Below are positions 33,204 to 43,725 of a stretch of 64,000 bases of DNA, piece after piece. A program made the translations under genes and the position numbers. Origin of the DNA: Desulfoscipio geothermicus DSM 3669 (GTDB lineage: Bacteria; Bacillota; Desulfotomaculia; Desulfotomaculales; Desulfallaceae); the NCBI RefSeq assembly GCF_900115975.1, contig NZ_FOYM01000006.1, positions 1 through 64,000 of the forward strand. Reading direction: 5' to 3'. Position 1 is the first letter of the stretch. The number at the start of each line of letters is the position of its first letter. A model generated the notes under the pieces. It was not told the origin of the DNA. It searched no databases and saw only the letters and a list, made by a program, of their open reading frames with translations.

Positions 33204-34724
33204 TTATAACTTCCCCCCTATCTGAAGAGCGTCGCTAATGGCCGCATGGAGGGGTACGACGCCGCTGTTAATCATGTCGAACAACAGGGATGGGAGGAAA
33301 CCCCCGACAACCAGCACGGTACCCAGCACCACCAGGGGTACCAGTTCCGGTCCTCTGATATCCTCCAGGTGATTATATTCCGGGCGGGGCGGGCCGAACA
33401 GGGTGTTGGCGCCGGCACGCAACACGTACAGTGCGGTAATGATGATACCGGCGATACCAATAACGGCCAAGCCGCCGAAATTATTGAAACCGGAAATGAA
33501 GATGGTAAACTCAGGAATAAAGCTGACCAGACCGGGCAGGCCCAGCGAAGCCATGGCCGCCATCATGAAGCCCACCGCCAGGCGAGGTGTTTGCCTGGCC
33601 AGACCGCCCATATCCGGAATCCAGCGGGTATGGGTTTTTTCATAAATGAACCCGATCATGGAGAAGAAGAGGGCCGCCATTACGCCGTGGGCAAACATGT
33701 TGGCCACCGCGCCGTTCAATCCGATGACGTCCAGGCAGGCCACGGCCAGAATTACATAACCCATGTGGCTCACACTGGAATAACCGACGACATACTTGAG
33801 GTCCTTTTGGGCCAGCGCGCCCATGGCGGCGTATGCCACGCCGATAATGCCCAGCACGGCCATGTAAGGCGCCCAGAAGGATGCGCCCACCGGCAGCATG
33901 TAAACCGCAATCTTCACCAGACCGTAGCCGCCGATCTTTTTCAATACGCCGGCGTGAATCATACTTACCGCCGTGGGAGCGCCGGCGTAGCCGTCAGGCG
34001 ACCAGGAGTGGAACGGCCACATGGATATCAGTGAACCGAAACCGATCAGCATCAAGGCAAACAGCCAGATTTGATCAAACCGCGACAACTGCTGAGCCAC
34101 CTGGGCCATACCGGTAAAACTCATGTCCGGCACGCCGGCCAGTGCGGTGGTCTTCACAAACAGCGCAATCACGCCGGCCAGCAGGAAGGCGCTTCCGATC
34201 AACAGGTAGATGGTCAGTTTCATACCGGCGTACTCTTTAGTGACCCGTTTGGAACTACCCCAGATAACCACCATGATGTAAATGGGGATGACCACCACTT
34301 CATAAAACAGCAGGAAGATAAACAGGTCGTGGGCGATAAATGTGCCCATAACACCGGTAATCAGCAGCATCAACAGGATGAAGAATTCCCTGGGCCGGTT
34401 GTTGATGTTCCAGGAGGCGAATACCGCTGAGAAACCGATCAGGTTGGTTAAAAGCAGCATGGGCAGGCTGATGCCGTCCGCAGCCAGGAAAAATGTCACG
34501 CCCAGGTCCTTGATCCACGGCAGGTCATGTCCAAAGACAAACTGCAGCCCGCCGATTTCCTTGTTGTAGGTGAAATAGACGAACAAACTGAGAGCCAGGG
34601 ATACAAAGGTGCCGACCGCGGCGATGCTCTTGTGCAGCATGTGTTCTTCCTTGGGCACAAACACCATGATCAATGCTGCAGCCACGGGAGCCAGCAATAT
34701 GGTTAGCAAGATCGGAAAATCCAT
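33204..34724 (-). CDS. nuoM: NADH-quinone oxidoreductase subunit M
   Basis: A 506-residue antiporter-like subunit. The conserved Glu of helix 5 is in FYEVVVIPIYIM, the Lys region in GVLKKIGGYGLVK, and WSPDGYAGAPTAVSMIHAG precedes it. Length is normal. It abuts nuoL and nuoN with no gaps, suggesting coupled translation. Confidence 0.95.
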   Translation of the reverse strand: MDFPILLTILLAPVAAALIMVFVPKEEHMLHKSIAAVGTFVSLALSLFVYFTYNKEIGGLQFVFGHDLPWIKDLGVTFFLAADGISLPMLLLTNLIGFSAVFASWNINNRPREFFILLMLLITGVMGTFIAHDLFIFLLFYEVVVIPIYIMVVIWGSSKRVTKEYAGMKLTIYLLIGSAFLLAGVIALFVKTTALAGVPDMSFTGMAQVAQQLSRFDQIWLFALMLIGFGSLISMWPFHSWSPDGYAGAPTAVSMIHAGVLKKIGGYGLVKIAVYMLPVGASFWAPYMAVLGIIGVAYAAMGALAQKDLKYVVGYSSVSHMGYVILAVACLDVIGLNGAVANMFAHGVMAALFFSMIGFIYEKTHTRWIPDMGGLARQTPRLAVGFMMAAMASLGLPGLVSFIPEFTIFISGFNNFGGLAVIGIAGIIITALYVLRAGANTLFGPPRPEYNHLEDIRGPELVPLVVLGTVLVVGGFLPSLLFDMINSGVVPLHAAISDALQIGGKL

Positions 34725-36671
34725 TTATTTCACACCTCCCAGTAGCAGGCTGGTGGCAGATGGGCCGCTAAAAGCCATTAAGACGGCCACAGCCAGCACG
34801 CCAAGGAAGAAAACAAGCACATAGTTTTGCAACCGGCCGGACTGGAACACGCGCAGGCCGTCCCCCGAAAACCGGGCAAAAGCACCGATGCCGTTTACTA
34901 TTCCGTCCACCACGTAAATGTCAAACAGGTAGAATAACCGGGCGGTGCCGTCCACCAAAGCGTGGTTGAACCAGAGATACAGTTCGTCGATGTAGTACTT
35001 GTTATACAGCATCCGGTAAACGGGTCCGAACCATTCGGCCATCCTGCGGGCCCGTTTTTTCTTGGCGTCCTTGAGATATAGCGTATAGGCCAGGTAAATA
35101 CCGGCAGCAGCCAGTACAATGGAACCGATCATGGCACCGTAATTGATGGGGCCGTGATGCGGGTGTCCGAAACGGATCCATTCGCCCCAGATATTATGCC
35201 AGGGAGTGCCCAGCCAGCCCACGCTGATGGCGCCCGCCGCAAGAACTACCAGCGGCAGGGTCATGACCCACGGGGATTCATGCGGGTGATTCTCGGGATT
35301 TTCCTCGCCGAAGAAAGCCAGGAAAATCATCCGCCACATATAGAAAGCAGTCAGAAACGCGGTAAATGCGGCCAGGGCGAACAACACGTAATGCCCGCCG
35401 CCCAGAGCGGCCACCAGAATTTCGTCTTTACTCCAAAAGCCCGCAAAGGGCGGAATACCGGCAATAGCCAGGCCGCCTACAACAAAGGTCCAGGCGGTGA
35501 TGGGCATTTTCTTAACCAGTCCGCCCATCTCCCATACGTCGGCTTTATGGTGCAGCGCATGCAACACACTGCCGGCGCCCAGGAACATCAGGGCCTTGAA
35601 AAAGGCGTGAGTCCACATGTGGAACAATCCGGCGCTCAGGCTGCCCACTCCCAGGGCCAGCATCATGTAGCCGATCTGGCTGACGGTGGAATAAGCCAGA
35701 ATGCGCTTGATTTCCCGCTGGGTAATAGCTATGGTTGCAGCGAAAAATGCGGTAAAGCCGCCCGTAACCGCCACCAACTGCATGGCGGAAGGCACCTCGT
35801 GGAATAAGAACATGGTCCGGGCCACCAGGTATACACCGGCGACGACCATGGTAGCGGCGTGAATCAGCGCGCTGACCGGTGTGGGGCCTTCCATGGCGTC
35901 AGGCAACCATACATGCAGCGGAAACTGGCCGGACTTGCCGATAGGCCCGATAAACACCAGCACGGCAATCAGCGTAATCATGCCAAAGGTAGTGTATTCT
36001 TCAAAATGAGCAATCTTATCACTGAGTTCCACCAGGTTCAGGGTGCCGAAAATGATTTGCAGGGACAACAGTCCGAGCAACAAACCGAAGTCCGCAATCC
36101 GGCAGGTGACGAAAGCCTTTTTGGCCGCCTCCCGTGCGGATACTTTATGCGTGTAAAAACCGATCAGCAGGTACGAACAGAGTCCCACCAACTCCCAGGC
36201 AATAAACATCTGCAACAGGTTGCTGGAAATCACCAGCAGGAGCATGGAGGCTCCGAACAATGACAGGTAAGAGAAGAAAACTGAAAACCCTTCCTCCCCT
36301 TCCATATAACCGATGGAGTACAGATAAATAAAAGTAGCTATAAACGATACCATGAACATCATCATGGCCGATACGGGGTCCAACTGCACTCCTACTTCCA
36401 CCAACAAGTCCGGCATTCCCGGCAATCCCAGGGAAAACCAGCGCGTAGCATATACCAGTGGTTTCTCAATATATTCATGATTGGTAAAAATCCCGTAAGC
36501 CGCCAGAGTGGCAATTACACAGGACATAGCCATGGAACCGACCGCCACGATGGCGCTTAACTTTTGCCATGGCCGGGTGAGGAACACAATTACCACAAAG
36601 GCACAGGCGGGAAGGAGCGGCACCAACCATGCATGCTGCATTGCAAATTCAACAAGCATTATTTTAAGCAC
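34725..36671 (-). CDS. nuoL: NADH-quinone oxidoreductase subunit L
   Basis: A 648-residue subunit, the largest antiporter-like one. It has the core PDAMEGPTPVSALIHAATMVVAGVYL-type segment, Lys and Glu sites, and a C-terminal part with charged lateral-helix-like stretch (YLKDAKKKRARRMAEWFGP) followed by a final membrane helix (VLVFFLGVLAVAVLMAF). Length is normal for NuoL. Confidence 0.95.
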   Translation of the reverse strand: MLKIMLVEFAMQHAWLVPLLPACAFVVIVFLTRPWQKLSAIVAVGSMAMSCVIATLAAYGIFTNHEYIEKPLVYATRWFSLGLPGMPDLLVEVGVQLDPVSAMMMFMVSFIATFIYLYSIGYMEGEEGFSVFFSYLSLFGASMLLLVISSNLLQMFIAWELVGLCSYLLIGFYTHKVSAREAAKKAFVTCRIADFGLLLGLLSLQIIFGTLNLVELSDKIAHFEEYTTFGMITLIAVLVFIGPIGKSGQFPLHVWLPDAMEGPTPVSALIHAATMVVAGVYLVARTMFLFHEVPSAMQLVAVTGGFTAFFAATIAITQREIKRILAYSTVSQIGYMMLALGVGSLSAGLFHMWTHAFFKALMFLGAGSVLHALHHKADVWEMGGLVKKMPITAWTFVVGGLAIAGIPPFAGFWSKDEILVAALGGGHYVLFALAAFTAFLTAFYMWRMIFLAFFGEENPENHPHESPWVMTLPLVVLAAGAISVGWLGTPWHNIWGEWIRFGHPHHGPINYGAMIGSIVLAAAGIYLAYTLYLKDAKKKRARRMAEWFGPVYRMLYNKYYIDELYLWFNHALVDGTARLFYLFDIYVVDGIVNGIGAFARFSGDGLRVFQSGRLQNYVLVFFLGVLAVAVLMAFSGPSATSLLLGGVK

Positions 36672-36692
36672 CTACCTTCACTATTGAAAATC

Positions 36693-37007
36693 CTACCATT
36701 TAAGCCAGTCGAAATCATCCAGATTCACTGACAGCCTATTCCGGTAGATGGCAATGATGATGGCCAATCCTACCCCCACTTCGGCAGCGGCCACAGTTAT
36801 GACAAAAATGGAGAAAATCTGCCCGATGAAATCTGCCGGGGTAATGTATTTGCTGAAGGCCACCAGGTTGATATTGACCGCATTGAGCATCAACTCAATA
36901 CAAATCAAAACAGCTACGGCATTACGCTTGGTCAAAACCCCGAACAGGCCGATGCTGAAGAGGAGTGCCGAAAGCACGACGTAATGGGTCAGGCTAATCT
37001 CTGGCAT
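36693..37007 (-). CDS. nuoK: NADH-quinone oxidoreductase subunit K
   Basis: A 104-residue subunit with three helices; the two conserved membrane Glu are in [12 protein letters not shown] and [12 protein letters not shown]. Its start overlaps the end of nuoJ by 14 bases. Confidence 0.95.
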   Translation of the reverse strand: MPEISLTHYVVLSALLFSIGLFGVLTKRNAVAVLICIELMLNAVNINLVAFSKYITPADFIGQIFSIFVITVAAAEVGVGLAIIIAIYRNRLSVNLDDFDWLKW

Positions 37008-37524
37008 TGGCCTTCACCTCCTCGTCCCTGGCTATAACAATGGCGCCGACCAGCGCCACCAGCAAAAGCAAGGCCGCCACTTCAAAGGGTATGACATACT
37101 TGCTGAGCAGCAGCGTTCCGATAAACTGCACTGTATTGGCCGGAACCTCTTGCGCGGTTACCAACTCCGTCCAAGCGGTGCGACCGGCCAGTACGGCGCA
37201 CAAAGCCACTACCAGCGCCACCAATCCGCCGCCGGCAAGCAACTGCTTGTTGAACAGGTTTGTTGCCTTCATATCGGCCCGCTGAATGAGCATGATACCG
37301 AAAACCACCATGATACAGACCGCGCCGGCATAAACCAGCACCTGTACTGCGGCGATAAAGTCGGCATCCAGCAACAGAAACAGGCCGGCCATGGCGACAA
37401 AGGTAACCGCCAGAAACAAAACCGAATGCACAATGTTGCGCACAAACACCACCAGGGTAGCCGCTCCCAGGATGGTTAGCGCCAGACCGTAAAACGCCAC
37501 TACACTGTATATACTGCTTTCCAT
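36994..37524 (-). CDS. nuoJ: NADH-quinone oxidoreductase subunit J
   Basis: A 176-residue subunit with five helices. The third helix has the conserved [21 protein letters not shown], where a pi-bulge gates proton transfer. It ends four bases after the nuoI stop region and overlaps nuoK. Confidence 0.94.
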   Translation of the reverse strand: MESSIYSVVAFYGLALTILGAATLVVFVRNIVHSVLFLAVTFVAMAGLFLLLDADFIAAVQVLVYAGAVCIMVVFGIMLIQRADMKATNLFNKQLLAGGGLVALVVALCAVLAGRTAWTELVTAQEVPANTVQFIGTLLLSKYVIPFEVAALLLLVALVGAIVIARDEEVKANARD

Positions 37525-37527
37525 CTG

Positions 37528-38067
37528 TTACTGACCCTCCTTATCGGGTGCCTTGCCGGCGGCAACCTCGGAATCAGCGGCGGGCTCGGCAGGTTTGTCG
37601 GTCTTGGCCTTGGGTTTCGGTTTTGCCTTGGCCTTTTTATCGTCCCCTGCTTTGGCCGCCGGCGCTTCCTCATCCACCGGTTCGGCAGGCGCTTCCCGCT
37701 GTACCAGCACAAGAGGGAGGTCCCGGTAAAAATACTGGTTCATATTGAAATCCTGAGAAAAGTGCAACGCGTCTTTGTTGCATGATTCCACGCACAGCCC
37801 GCAGAACAGGCAGTACTGGATATTCATTATATAATCAGTCATAAATTGTTTTTTGCCCACTTTTTGCTTTTTGATTGTAATTACCTTATTGGGACAGGCA
37901 TTGGCACACAGCGAACAGGCAATACACTTGTCAACATCCAGTATAAAACGACCGTGGAAGCGCTCCGGTACCGGGTGCTGTTCATCCGGGTATTGCACGG
38001 TCAGCTTCTGCGCCCAAAATTCCTTCCAGGTAATTTGCAGTCCTTTGATCAACCCTTTTCCAAACAT
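37528..38067 (-). CDS. nuoI: NADH-quinone oxidoreductase subunit I with a charged tail
   Basis: A 179-residue ferredoxin-like subunit carrying clusters N6a and N6b: CIACSLCANACPNK and CLFCGLCVESCNKD. The first 125 residues match NuoI. The last 50 form a low-complexity tail of Ala, Lys, Pro and acidic residues (DDKKAKAKPKPKAKTDKPA and more), beyond the usual end. Similar tails occur on NuoI-type proteins of related Firmicutes, but I cannot check. Since NuoEFG are absent here, the tail could hold a soluble electron donor; that is inference. Confidence 0.93.
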   Translation of the reverse strand: MFGKGLIKGLQITWKEFWAQKLTVQYPDEQHPVPERFHGRFILDVDKCIACSLCANACPNKVITIKKQKVGKKQFMTDYIMNIQYCLFCGLCVESCNKDALHFSQDFNMNQYFYRDLPLVLVQREAPAEPVDEEAPAAKAGDDKKAKAKPKPKAKTDKPAEPAADSEVAAGKAPDKEGQ

Positions 38068-38071
38068 GCAA

Positions 38072-39124
38072 TCACCACCCTATCGCCTGGTATATTTTCA
38101 TCCCTATACCGGTTATAAAGATGTTGGCCAGGGCAAGGGGCACCAGCACCTTCCAACCAAAGCCCATAAGCTGGTCCACCCTGATGCGCGGATAGGTCCA
38201 GCGGAACTGCATGACGATGAAAATCAAAATGTACATCTTGAGGAAGAACCATACCCAGGACGGGATGAAGTCCAGGCCGAAAGGCGCGTGCCAGCCGCCG
38301 AGAAACATTATGGTGGCCATGGCGCAGATTACCATGATATTCGCATACTCGGCCAGGAAGAACATGGCGAATGCCATCCCACCGTACTCGGTATACGGCC
38401 CGGCGATAATTTCGGACTCACCTTCCACCAGGTCGAACGGGGTGCGGTTTGTTTCCGCCACAGCAGCGATAAAATAAATCAGAAAGGCAATCGGTTGAGT
38501 GAAAATAAACCAGGTGTGTTCCTGCGCAGCTATAATATCGGACATTTTCAAACTGCCCACTATCATGACCACGCCCAAAAGTCCCAGCACCAGCGGCAGC
38601 TCGTAACTTACCATCTGAGCCACCACGCGCATGCTGCCGATCAGCGAGTATTTACTGTTGGAAGCCCAGCCGCCCATCCAGAAAAACAAAGTCGATAATG
38701 AGGCTATGGCCAGCAAGTAAAACACGCCGATATTCATGTCAATGGCCGCCATATTTTTACCAAAGGGTATCACGGCAAATACCATAAGCGTCGGCACGAA
38801 AATCAGTACCGGAGCCAGCAAAAACACAACCACATCGGCTTTTTTGGGGATTACAATTTCCTTGCTGATCAACTTGCCGATATCCGCCGTGGTTTGTAAA
38901 AGTCCCTTGGGACCTACCCGGTTGGGGCCAATACGGGCCTGCATGTAGGCGGCAACCTTGCGCTCCATGTATACCAACCACAGAGCATTGACCAAAATAA
39001 AAACGAGGATAGCCACAAGCTTGGCCAGCATAACGATGGCTTCATTTATCTCCCCCGGCGTCCCCAGACCGCCGAGAAGTGATCTAAGCCAGTCGGCTAT
39101 ACCTACAAATAAATTTTCCAACAT
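38072..39124 (-). CDS. nuoH: NADH-quinone oxidoreductase subunit H
   Basis: A 350-residue membrane subunit with eight helices that forms part of the quinone chamber. Conserved segments include [40 protein letters not shown] and [22 protein letters not shown]. Lies 4 bases before nuoI and 29 bases after nuoD. Confidence 0.96.
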   Translation of the reverse strand: MLENLFVGIADWLRSLLGGLGTPGEINEAIVMLAKLVAILVFILVNALWLVYMERKVAAYMQARIGPNRVGPKGLLQTTADIGKLISKEIVIPKKADVVVFLLAPVLIFVPTLMVFAVIPFGKNMAAIDMNIGVFYLLAIASLSTLFFWMGGWASNSKYSLIGSMRVVAQMVSYELPLVLGLLGVVMIVGSLKMSDIIAAQEHTWFIFTQPIAFLIYFIAAVAETNRTPFDLVEGESEIIAGPYTEYGGMAFAMFFLAEYANIMVICAMATIMFLGGWHAPFGLDFIPSWVWFFLKMYILIFIVMQFRWTYPRIRVDQLMGFGWKVLVPLALANIFITGIGMKIYQAIGW

Positions 39125-39153
39125 GCCACTTCTCCCCTATGATCCCGTATTTG

Positions 39154-40257
39154 CTAACAGTCCACTTCACCAAGAACGATATCAATACTACCCAAAATAG
39201 CCACAACGTCGGCGATCAAATAACCCTTGAGCATTTCATCCAGGTATCCCAGATTGATAAACGACGGGCGCCGCACATGCACACGGTACGGTTTATTACT
39301 GCCGTCACTGACAACATAGTAGCCGATAATGCCCTTGGAAGTTTCAATCTCATGGTATACCTCGCCCTTGGGCGGTTTCAGCACCTTGGGTACCTTGGCC
39401 ATTACCGGACCGTCGACTTCTTTGATCTGCTCAATAGCTTGTTTGATAATTTTTACCGACTGCTCCATTTCCAACACCCGGCAGTAGAACCGGTCAAAGC
39501 AATCGCCGTTTTCACCCAGCGGTACTTCAAAGTCAAAACGGTCGTAAATACCGTAAGGCTTGGCCTTGCGCAAATCGTAGTTAACCCCGCTGGCCCGCAG
39601 TACCGGACCGCTCAAACTGTAATTGACAGCCGTTTCCGGCTTGAGTTGACCTACGAACTTGGTCCGGGCCTGAAAAATTTCATTGCCGGTAATCAATCCG
39701 TTATACTCCTCTATATAGCCCGGCATTTCATCCATAAGCTTATCCAGCTTATCCAGCCAGCCCTCGGGCGCATCGTCGGCCACACCGCCTATGCGGGCGT
39801 AGCTGAGGGTCATTCGGGAACCGGTCAATTCCTCCAGCAAGTCCATCATTTTCTCCCGCTCACGGAAGCACAGGAGGAAGCCGGTGAAGCCACCGATATC
39901 CAGCGCGTATACGCCGGTAGCCAGCACGTGACTGGTAAGCCTGGAAAGCTCGCCGGATATTACCCGTAAATATTCGGCCCGTTCCGGCACTTCAATGCCC
40001 ATCATCTTTTCAACCGCCTGCACATAGCCCAGGTTCTGCAGCATTGCCGCCAGGTAATCCATCCGGTCGGTATAGGGAATCACCTGGGTATAGGTGCGCG
40101 ACTCGGCCAGTTTTTCAATACCCCGGTGCAGATAACCGCAAACCGGCTCGGCCTTGACAATTCTTTCTCCGTCCAGAGTGAGAATGATCTGAAAGACACC
40201 GTGGGTACTGGGGTGCTGTGGACCGAAGTTCAGAAAATATTCTTGCGTCCTTAACAT
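39154..40257 (-). CDS. nuoD: NADH-quinone oxidoreductase subunit D
   Basis: A 367-residue subunit related to the large subunit of NiFe hydrogenases, without Ni-binding Cys. [21 protein letters not shown] contains the quinone-binding His pair; [16 protein letters not shown] and the Asp/Tyr region follow. It is a stand-alone NuoD, not a CD fusion. Confidence 0.96.
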   Translation of the reverse strand: MLRTQEYFLNFGPQHPSTHGVFQIILTLDGERIVKAEPVCGYLHRGIEKLAESRTYTQVIPYTDRMDYLAAMLQNLGYVQAVEKMMGIEVPERAEYLRVISGELSRLTSHVLATGVYALDIGGFTGFLLCFREREKMMDLLEELTGSRMTLSYARIGGVADDAPEGWLDKLDKLMDEMPGYIEEYNGLITGNEIFQARTKFVGQLKPETAVNYSLSGPVLRASGVNYDLRKAKPYGIYDRFDFEVPLGENGDCFDRFYCRVLEMEQSVKIIKQAIEQIKEVDGPVMAKVPKVLKPPKGEVYHEIETSKGIIGYYVVSDGSNKPYRVHVRRPSFINLGYLDEMLKGYLIADVVAILGSIDIVLGEVDC

Positions 40258-40288
40258 TTGCTACACCTCTTATAATCCCTATAATAGG

Positions 40289-40732
40289 TTACTCCCTGCC
40301 GCCTTCCCAACGGAAGTCCTTGCGCAGAGGGTGTCCTTCAAACTTATCGTCCAATAAAATGCGTTTCAGGTTGGGGTGACCGGTAAATACAATCCCCAGC
40401 AAGTCATACACTTCCCGCTCCTGCCAGTTGGCGCCGCCCCAGACAGGGAAAACCGACGGCACTTCCGGATGCTCCCTGTCGACATCGGTTTTAACCATCA
40501 GTGTGTAGCCCTTTTCAATGGAGTTGAGGTTGTATACCACTTGAAGTTTGTTTTCTTCGGGATAATCAACTGCTGTCAAATTGGTCAGGAAATCCAGCGC
40601 GTATTCATCTTTCATCGCTTGCATGAACTCCAGCAGTTTATCCGCCGGAACATTGACGGTCTTTTGCTCATCAAATTCAATATAGCTGAACTTTTGTTTC
40701 ATTTCATCAACCGGTGCGAGTTGTTCTTTCAT
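40289..40732 (-). CDS. nuoC: NADH-quinone oxidoreductase subunit C
   Basis: A 147-residue subunit with the 30-kDa domain: LTNLTAVDYPEENKLQVVYNLNS, then SVFPVWGGANWQEREVYDLLGIVFTGHPNLKRILL and HPLRKDF at the C-terminus. Its start is directly after the nuoB stop. Confidence 0.95.
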   Translation of the reverse strand: MKEQLAPVDEMKQKFSYIEFDEQKTVNVPADKLLEFMQAMKDEYALDFLTNLTAVDYPEENKLQVVYNLNSIEKGYTLMVKTDVDREHPEVPSVFPVWGGANWQEREVYDLLGIVFTGHPNLKRILLDDKFEGHPLRKDFRWEGGRE

Positions 40733-41323
40733 TTAACCCGTCACCACCTTGCTCTTATTCTGCAGCCGTTCACGTTTATCCAAAATCTTGTCCTTCAACA
40801 TGAGGAACCCTTCAATAACGGCGTCGGGCCTGGGAGGACAACCAGGCACATAAACATCCACAGGCACCAGTTTATTGGCGCCGGGCACCACATAATATGA
40901 ATCGACAAACGGTCCGCCTGATATGGCGCAACTGCCCACGGCGATGCACCACTTGGGCTCGGCCATTTGCTCCCATAAACGAAGCACGAAGGGGGCCGCC
41001 TTTTTAGTTATGGTACCGGCCACCACCATGACGTCCGCCTGACGGGGCGTACCGCGCATAACCTCGTATCCGAAACGGGAAAGATCATAACGCGGGCCGT
41101 TGGCGCCCATCAAAGCCTCGATGGCGCAGCATGCCAGGCCGAAACCCAGCGGCCATATTGAGTGCGCCCTGGCCAGGTTCAATATTTTTTCCACCGGTGC
41201 CAAGTAAACCAATCGCTTCAACTCGTGCATGGTGTGGTAATCAGGGTTATCTCCGAAATATTCAGGGGCCCAGATATCTTTTTGCACGGTTTCAATCTGT
41301 GTTTTCCCCTTGTTTACTTCCAT
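40733..41323 (-). CDS. nuoB: NADH-quinone oxidoreductase subunit B
   Basis: A 196-residue subunit that carries cluster N2: LACCAIEAL with the two adjacent Cys, [21 protein letters not shown] and [17 protein letters not shown] 41323 is chosen because AAGGAAGGTGCG precedes it and the family starts soon before WAPEYFG; ten upstream codons are open. It overlaps the end of nuoA. Confidence 0.95.
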   Translation of the reverse strand: MEVNKGKTQIETVQKDIWAPEYFGDNPDYHTMHELKRLVYLAPVEKILNLARAHSIWPLGFGLACCAIEALMGANGPRYDLSRFGYEVMRGTPRQADVMVVAGTITKKAAPFVLRLWEQMAEPKWCIAVGSCAISGGPFVDSYYVVPGANKLVPVDVYVPGCPPRPDAVIEGFLMLKDKILDKRERLQNKSKVVTG

Positions 41324-41667
41324 TCCAACGCACCTTCCTTCCAGGCGTACCACAAGCCCACAATCAAAATGAAGATAAAGATGATCATCTCAATGAACGC
41401 AAATAATCCCAGGCTCTGGAATTTCACCGCCCAGGGATAAAGGTAAATTGTTTCTACGTCAAATATGACAAAAAGTAATGCATAGAGGAAGTAACTGGTC
41501 CTGAACTGCACCCAGGTGGGGCCCACAGTCGGCAAACCGCACTCATATTCTTCCAGTTTGACCGGGTTTAACCGCCTGGGGTGGATAATAAAAGATGTAA
41601 CAATTCCACCCGCCCCAAAGATTAATGCAACCACAAAAAATATAAACACACCCGCCCAATCTGACAC
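41314..41667 (-). CDS. nuoA: NADH-quinone oxidoreductase subunit A
   Basis: A 117-residue subunit with three helices. The loop [42 protein letters not shown] has the conserved Cys of the quinone-entry loop. It is the first gene of the operon, whose order A-B-C-D-H-I-J-K-L-M-N lacks E, F and G. Confidence 0.95.
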   Translation of the reverse strand: MSDWAGVFIFFVVALIFGAGGIVTSFIIHPRRLNPVKLEEYECGLPTVGPTWVQFRTSYFLYALLFVIFDVETIYLYPWAVKFQSLGLFAFIEMIIFIFILIVGLWYAWKEGALEWK

Positions 41668-41909
41668 TTCTCTCCCCCCTTTCCCTTTAATTTTTCATAG
41701 CAATAAAACAATTGCTTTATATATTCAAACCGGGGAGAACAAAAACCACTACATGTGAAATTCGTAACTCCCTGGCACGCCAACAAACATTTTGAAAACA
41801 AGCGCCTGTTCAAAATCAACAAGCCCAGTCCGGCAATTTATGATCGCTTTCTCACAATGTCGTCTACCTGACAGAAGTATTTAAAGATATTATATAAAAT
41901 TTTGTCAAA
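41668..41909. promoter_or_regulatory. Leader region of the complex I operon
   Basis: A 242-bp gap upstream of nuoA with GGGGGGAGAAGTG as ribosome site near 41670-41682 on the minus strand. It should hold the nuo promoter and the end of the rnhB unit. I found no clear hairpin or paired promoter boxes. Confidence 0.45.
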
Positions 41910-42719
41910 TTAACTATTTTGGTCCGTATTGTCATGTTTGTCAATTAACTGCTTGACCGGCGCAAAACCGCGCCTGTGTATGGGGCACGGTCCGAATGCC
42001 GCCAGGGCCGTCATATGGGAAGCGGTACTATATCCTTTGTGGCGGTCGAAGCCGTATTCGGGGTATAGTACGTGACAAATATTCATCAACCTGTCCCTGG
42101 TGACCTTGGCCACCACCGAAGCCGCGGCAATGGAGGGACATAACCCGTCGCCCCCGACCACGGCCCTTTGTTCCAGGTCCGTCAATGACAGGGTAAACTT
42201 CCCGTCAAGCAAAACCAGGTCCGGCTTTAATGCCAGGTTTTGTACCGCCCGCTGCATGGCCAACATTGAAGCACGGTGAATATTGTATTTCTCGATTTCG
42301 CCGACGGTGGCCATGCCCACCGCCCAATCCAGGGCCGCATCCTTAATCCTGGTTTCCAAAGTTTCGCGCCTGGCCGGGACAAGTTTTTTGGAATCATCCA
42401 GCCCGTCCAACAGCCAACCTTCGGGCAGGATAACGGCTGCCGCCACCACCGGCCCGGCCAGCGGACCGCGGCCCGCCTCATCCACACCCGCCACCAGGCT
42501 CTGGCCCGGTTTTTTCAAGGTCTGTTCGTATTCCCGCATCCTTGCCAGGCGCTGCCGGTTCGCTTCATACTTTTGCCGGTCGGCCACGCACCGTTTGTAT
42601 AAAGCCTGCACCGCTGACCGGTTGTCCCGGGCCATGGCCGCCAGCAAATCTTCAGCCGGCCCGCCACCTTGTTGCAGCAGCTTTTTTATCTGGGTCACCG
42701 TCAGGGAACTTATATCCAC
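41910..42719 (-). CDS. rnhB: Ribonuclease HII
   Basis: A 269-residue enzyme that cuts RNA in RNA-DNA hybrids. Catalytic acids are visible: AGVDEAGRGPLAGPVVAAAVIL (DE), LLDGKF (Asp) and SIAAASVVAKVTRDRLM with the final Asp. The N-terminal 80-residue extension is the Bacillus type. I choose GTG 42719 because CGGAG lies eight bases upstream and the N-terminus VDISSLTVTQIKKLL then resembles Bacillus RnhB; the frame is open to a TTG at 42794 lacking a ribosome site. Confidence 0.93.
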   Translation of the reverse strand: MDISSLTVTQIKKLLQQGGGPAEDLLAAMARDNRSAVQALYKRCVADRQKYEANRQRLARMREYEQTLKKPGQSLVAGVDEAGRGPLAGPVVAAAVILPEGWLLDGLDDSKKLVPARRETLETRIKDAALDWAVGMATVGEIEKYNIHRASMLAMQRAVQNLALKPDLVLLDGKFTLSLTDLEQRAVVGGDGLCPSIAAASVVAKVTRDRLMNICHVLYPEYGFDRHKGYSTASHMTALAAFGPCPIHRRGFAPVKQLIDKHDNTDQNS

Positions 42720-42815
42720 GGCAATAACTCCGACAGGAAAGCTAAACTTATATTTTTTTTCGCGGGTTGACCGGCAAATCCCTGCCCGCAGCAAAATATT
42801 TTTAGGTTTTTTTAC

Positions 42816-43664
42816 TTACTGTCCAGGCAAATCAAGGGTATACTTCCCCAATCTACCCTCCCTGAATTCTTTAAGCACCAGCACCGCGGTCTTGTACCCG
42901 TCCACCTTTCCGCCGGAAACAATAAACCCTCTCTTGGTCCCAATGCTTATCAAAACCTCCCAGGCAGTGCCCGGCGGATTATCCAGTTTGTAACGCTCAG
43001 CCAATACGCCCGGGGCCCGGTCCAGCAACCATTCCACCAGTTTCAGACAAACATCTTCGGGGTCGTAAACCTGTTCCTTGATGGCGCCGGTCATGGCCAG
43101 TTTATACGCAGCCTCCGGGTCCTCAAACTTGGGCCACAAAATACCGGGCGTATCCAACAATTCCAGGCCGCTGCCCAGCTTGATCCACTGCTCCCCCCGG
43201 GTGACGCCGGGGCGGTTGCCCGTGCGGGCGGCCTTTTTCCCGGCCAGCCGGTTGATCAGCATCGACTTGCCCACGTTGGGCACGCCCACCACCATGCAGC
43301 GCGCCAGTCGGGCCCGGCGGCCCCTGGCCCTGTATTTATTCAAGGCCGGGCGGGCCTGTTGTTCGGTCAGCGCGACCATCTGCTTGACCCCCATGCCCCG
43401 CTGCGCATCAACGGCCACCGCCGGCAGGCCATTTTTTTTGAAAAAATCCAGCCAGAGCGCGGTTTTTGCCGGGTCGGCCAGGTCAGCTTTATTTAAGGCC
43501 ATCACCCTCGGTTTGCCCTGCAAAATCCGATCTATGTCAGGGTTTCGGCTGCTGGCCGGTATCCGGGCATCCAGCAGTTCAATAACCACGTCCACCAGTT
43601 TTAGATTTTGCTGTACCTGCCTGCGGGCCTTGGCCATGTGCCCGGGGTACCACTGGATATCCAT
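42816..43664 (-). CDS. rbgA: Ribosome biogenesis GTPase YlqF (RbgA)
   Basis: A 282-residue circularly permuted GTPase needed for late 50S assembly. Motif order is permuted: ALNKADL (G4) near residue 57, VVGVPNVGKSMLINRL (G1) near 122, VTRGEQWIKLGSGLELLDTPGILWP (G2, G3) after it. N-terminal WYPGHMAKARRQVQ is the family signature. Neighbours rnhB and lepB are as in many Firmicutes. Confidence 0.96.
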   Translation of the reverse strand: MDIQWYPGHMAKARRQVQQNLKLVDVVIELLDARIPASSRNPDIDRILQGKPRVMALNKADLADPAKTALWLDFFKKNGLPAVAVDAQRGMGVKQMVALTEQQARPALNKYRARGRRARLARCMVVGVPNVGKSMLINRLAGKKAARTGNRPGVTRGEQWIKLGSGLELLDTPGILWPKFEDPEAAYKLAMTGAIKEQVYDPEDVCLKLVEWLLDRAPGVLAERYKLDNPPGTAWEVLISIGTKRGFIVSGGKVDGYKTAVLVLKEFREGRLGKYTLDLPGQ

Positions 43665-43725
43665 GCTTTCACCTGCATCGTCCTAATATTAACTTATTCT
43701 TTCCACCAAAGCTTATGATTCATAT

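Noticed and set aside
33246-34034. Long plus-strand ORF (262 codons) opposite nuoM
   Set aside because: It is rich in His and Gln, lacks a ribosome site, and exactly mirrors nuoM codon bias; a shadow frame.
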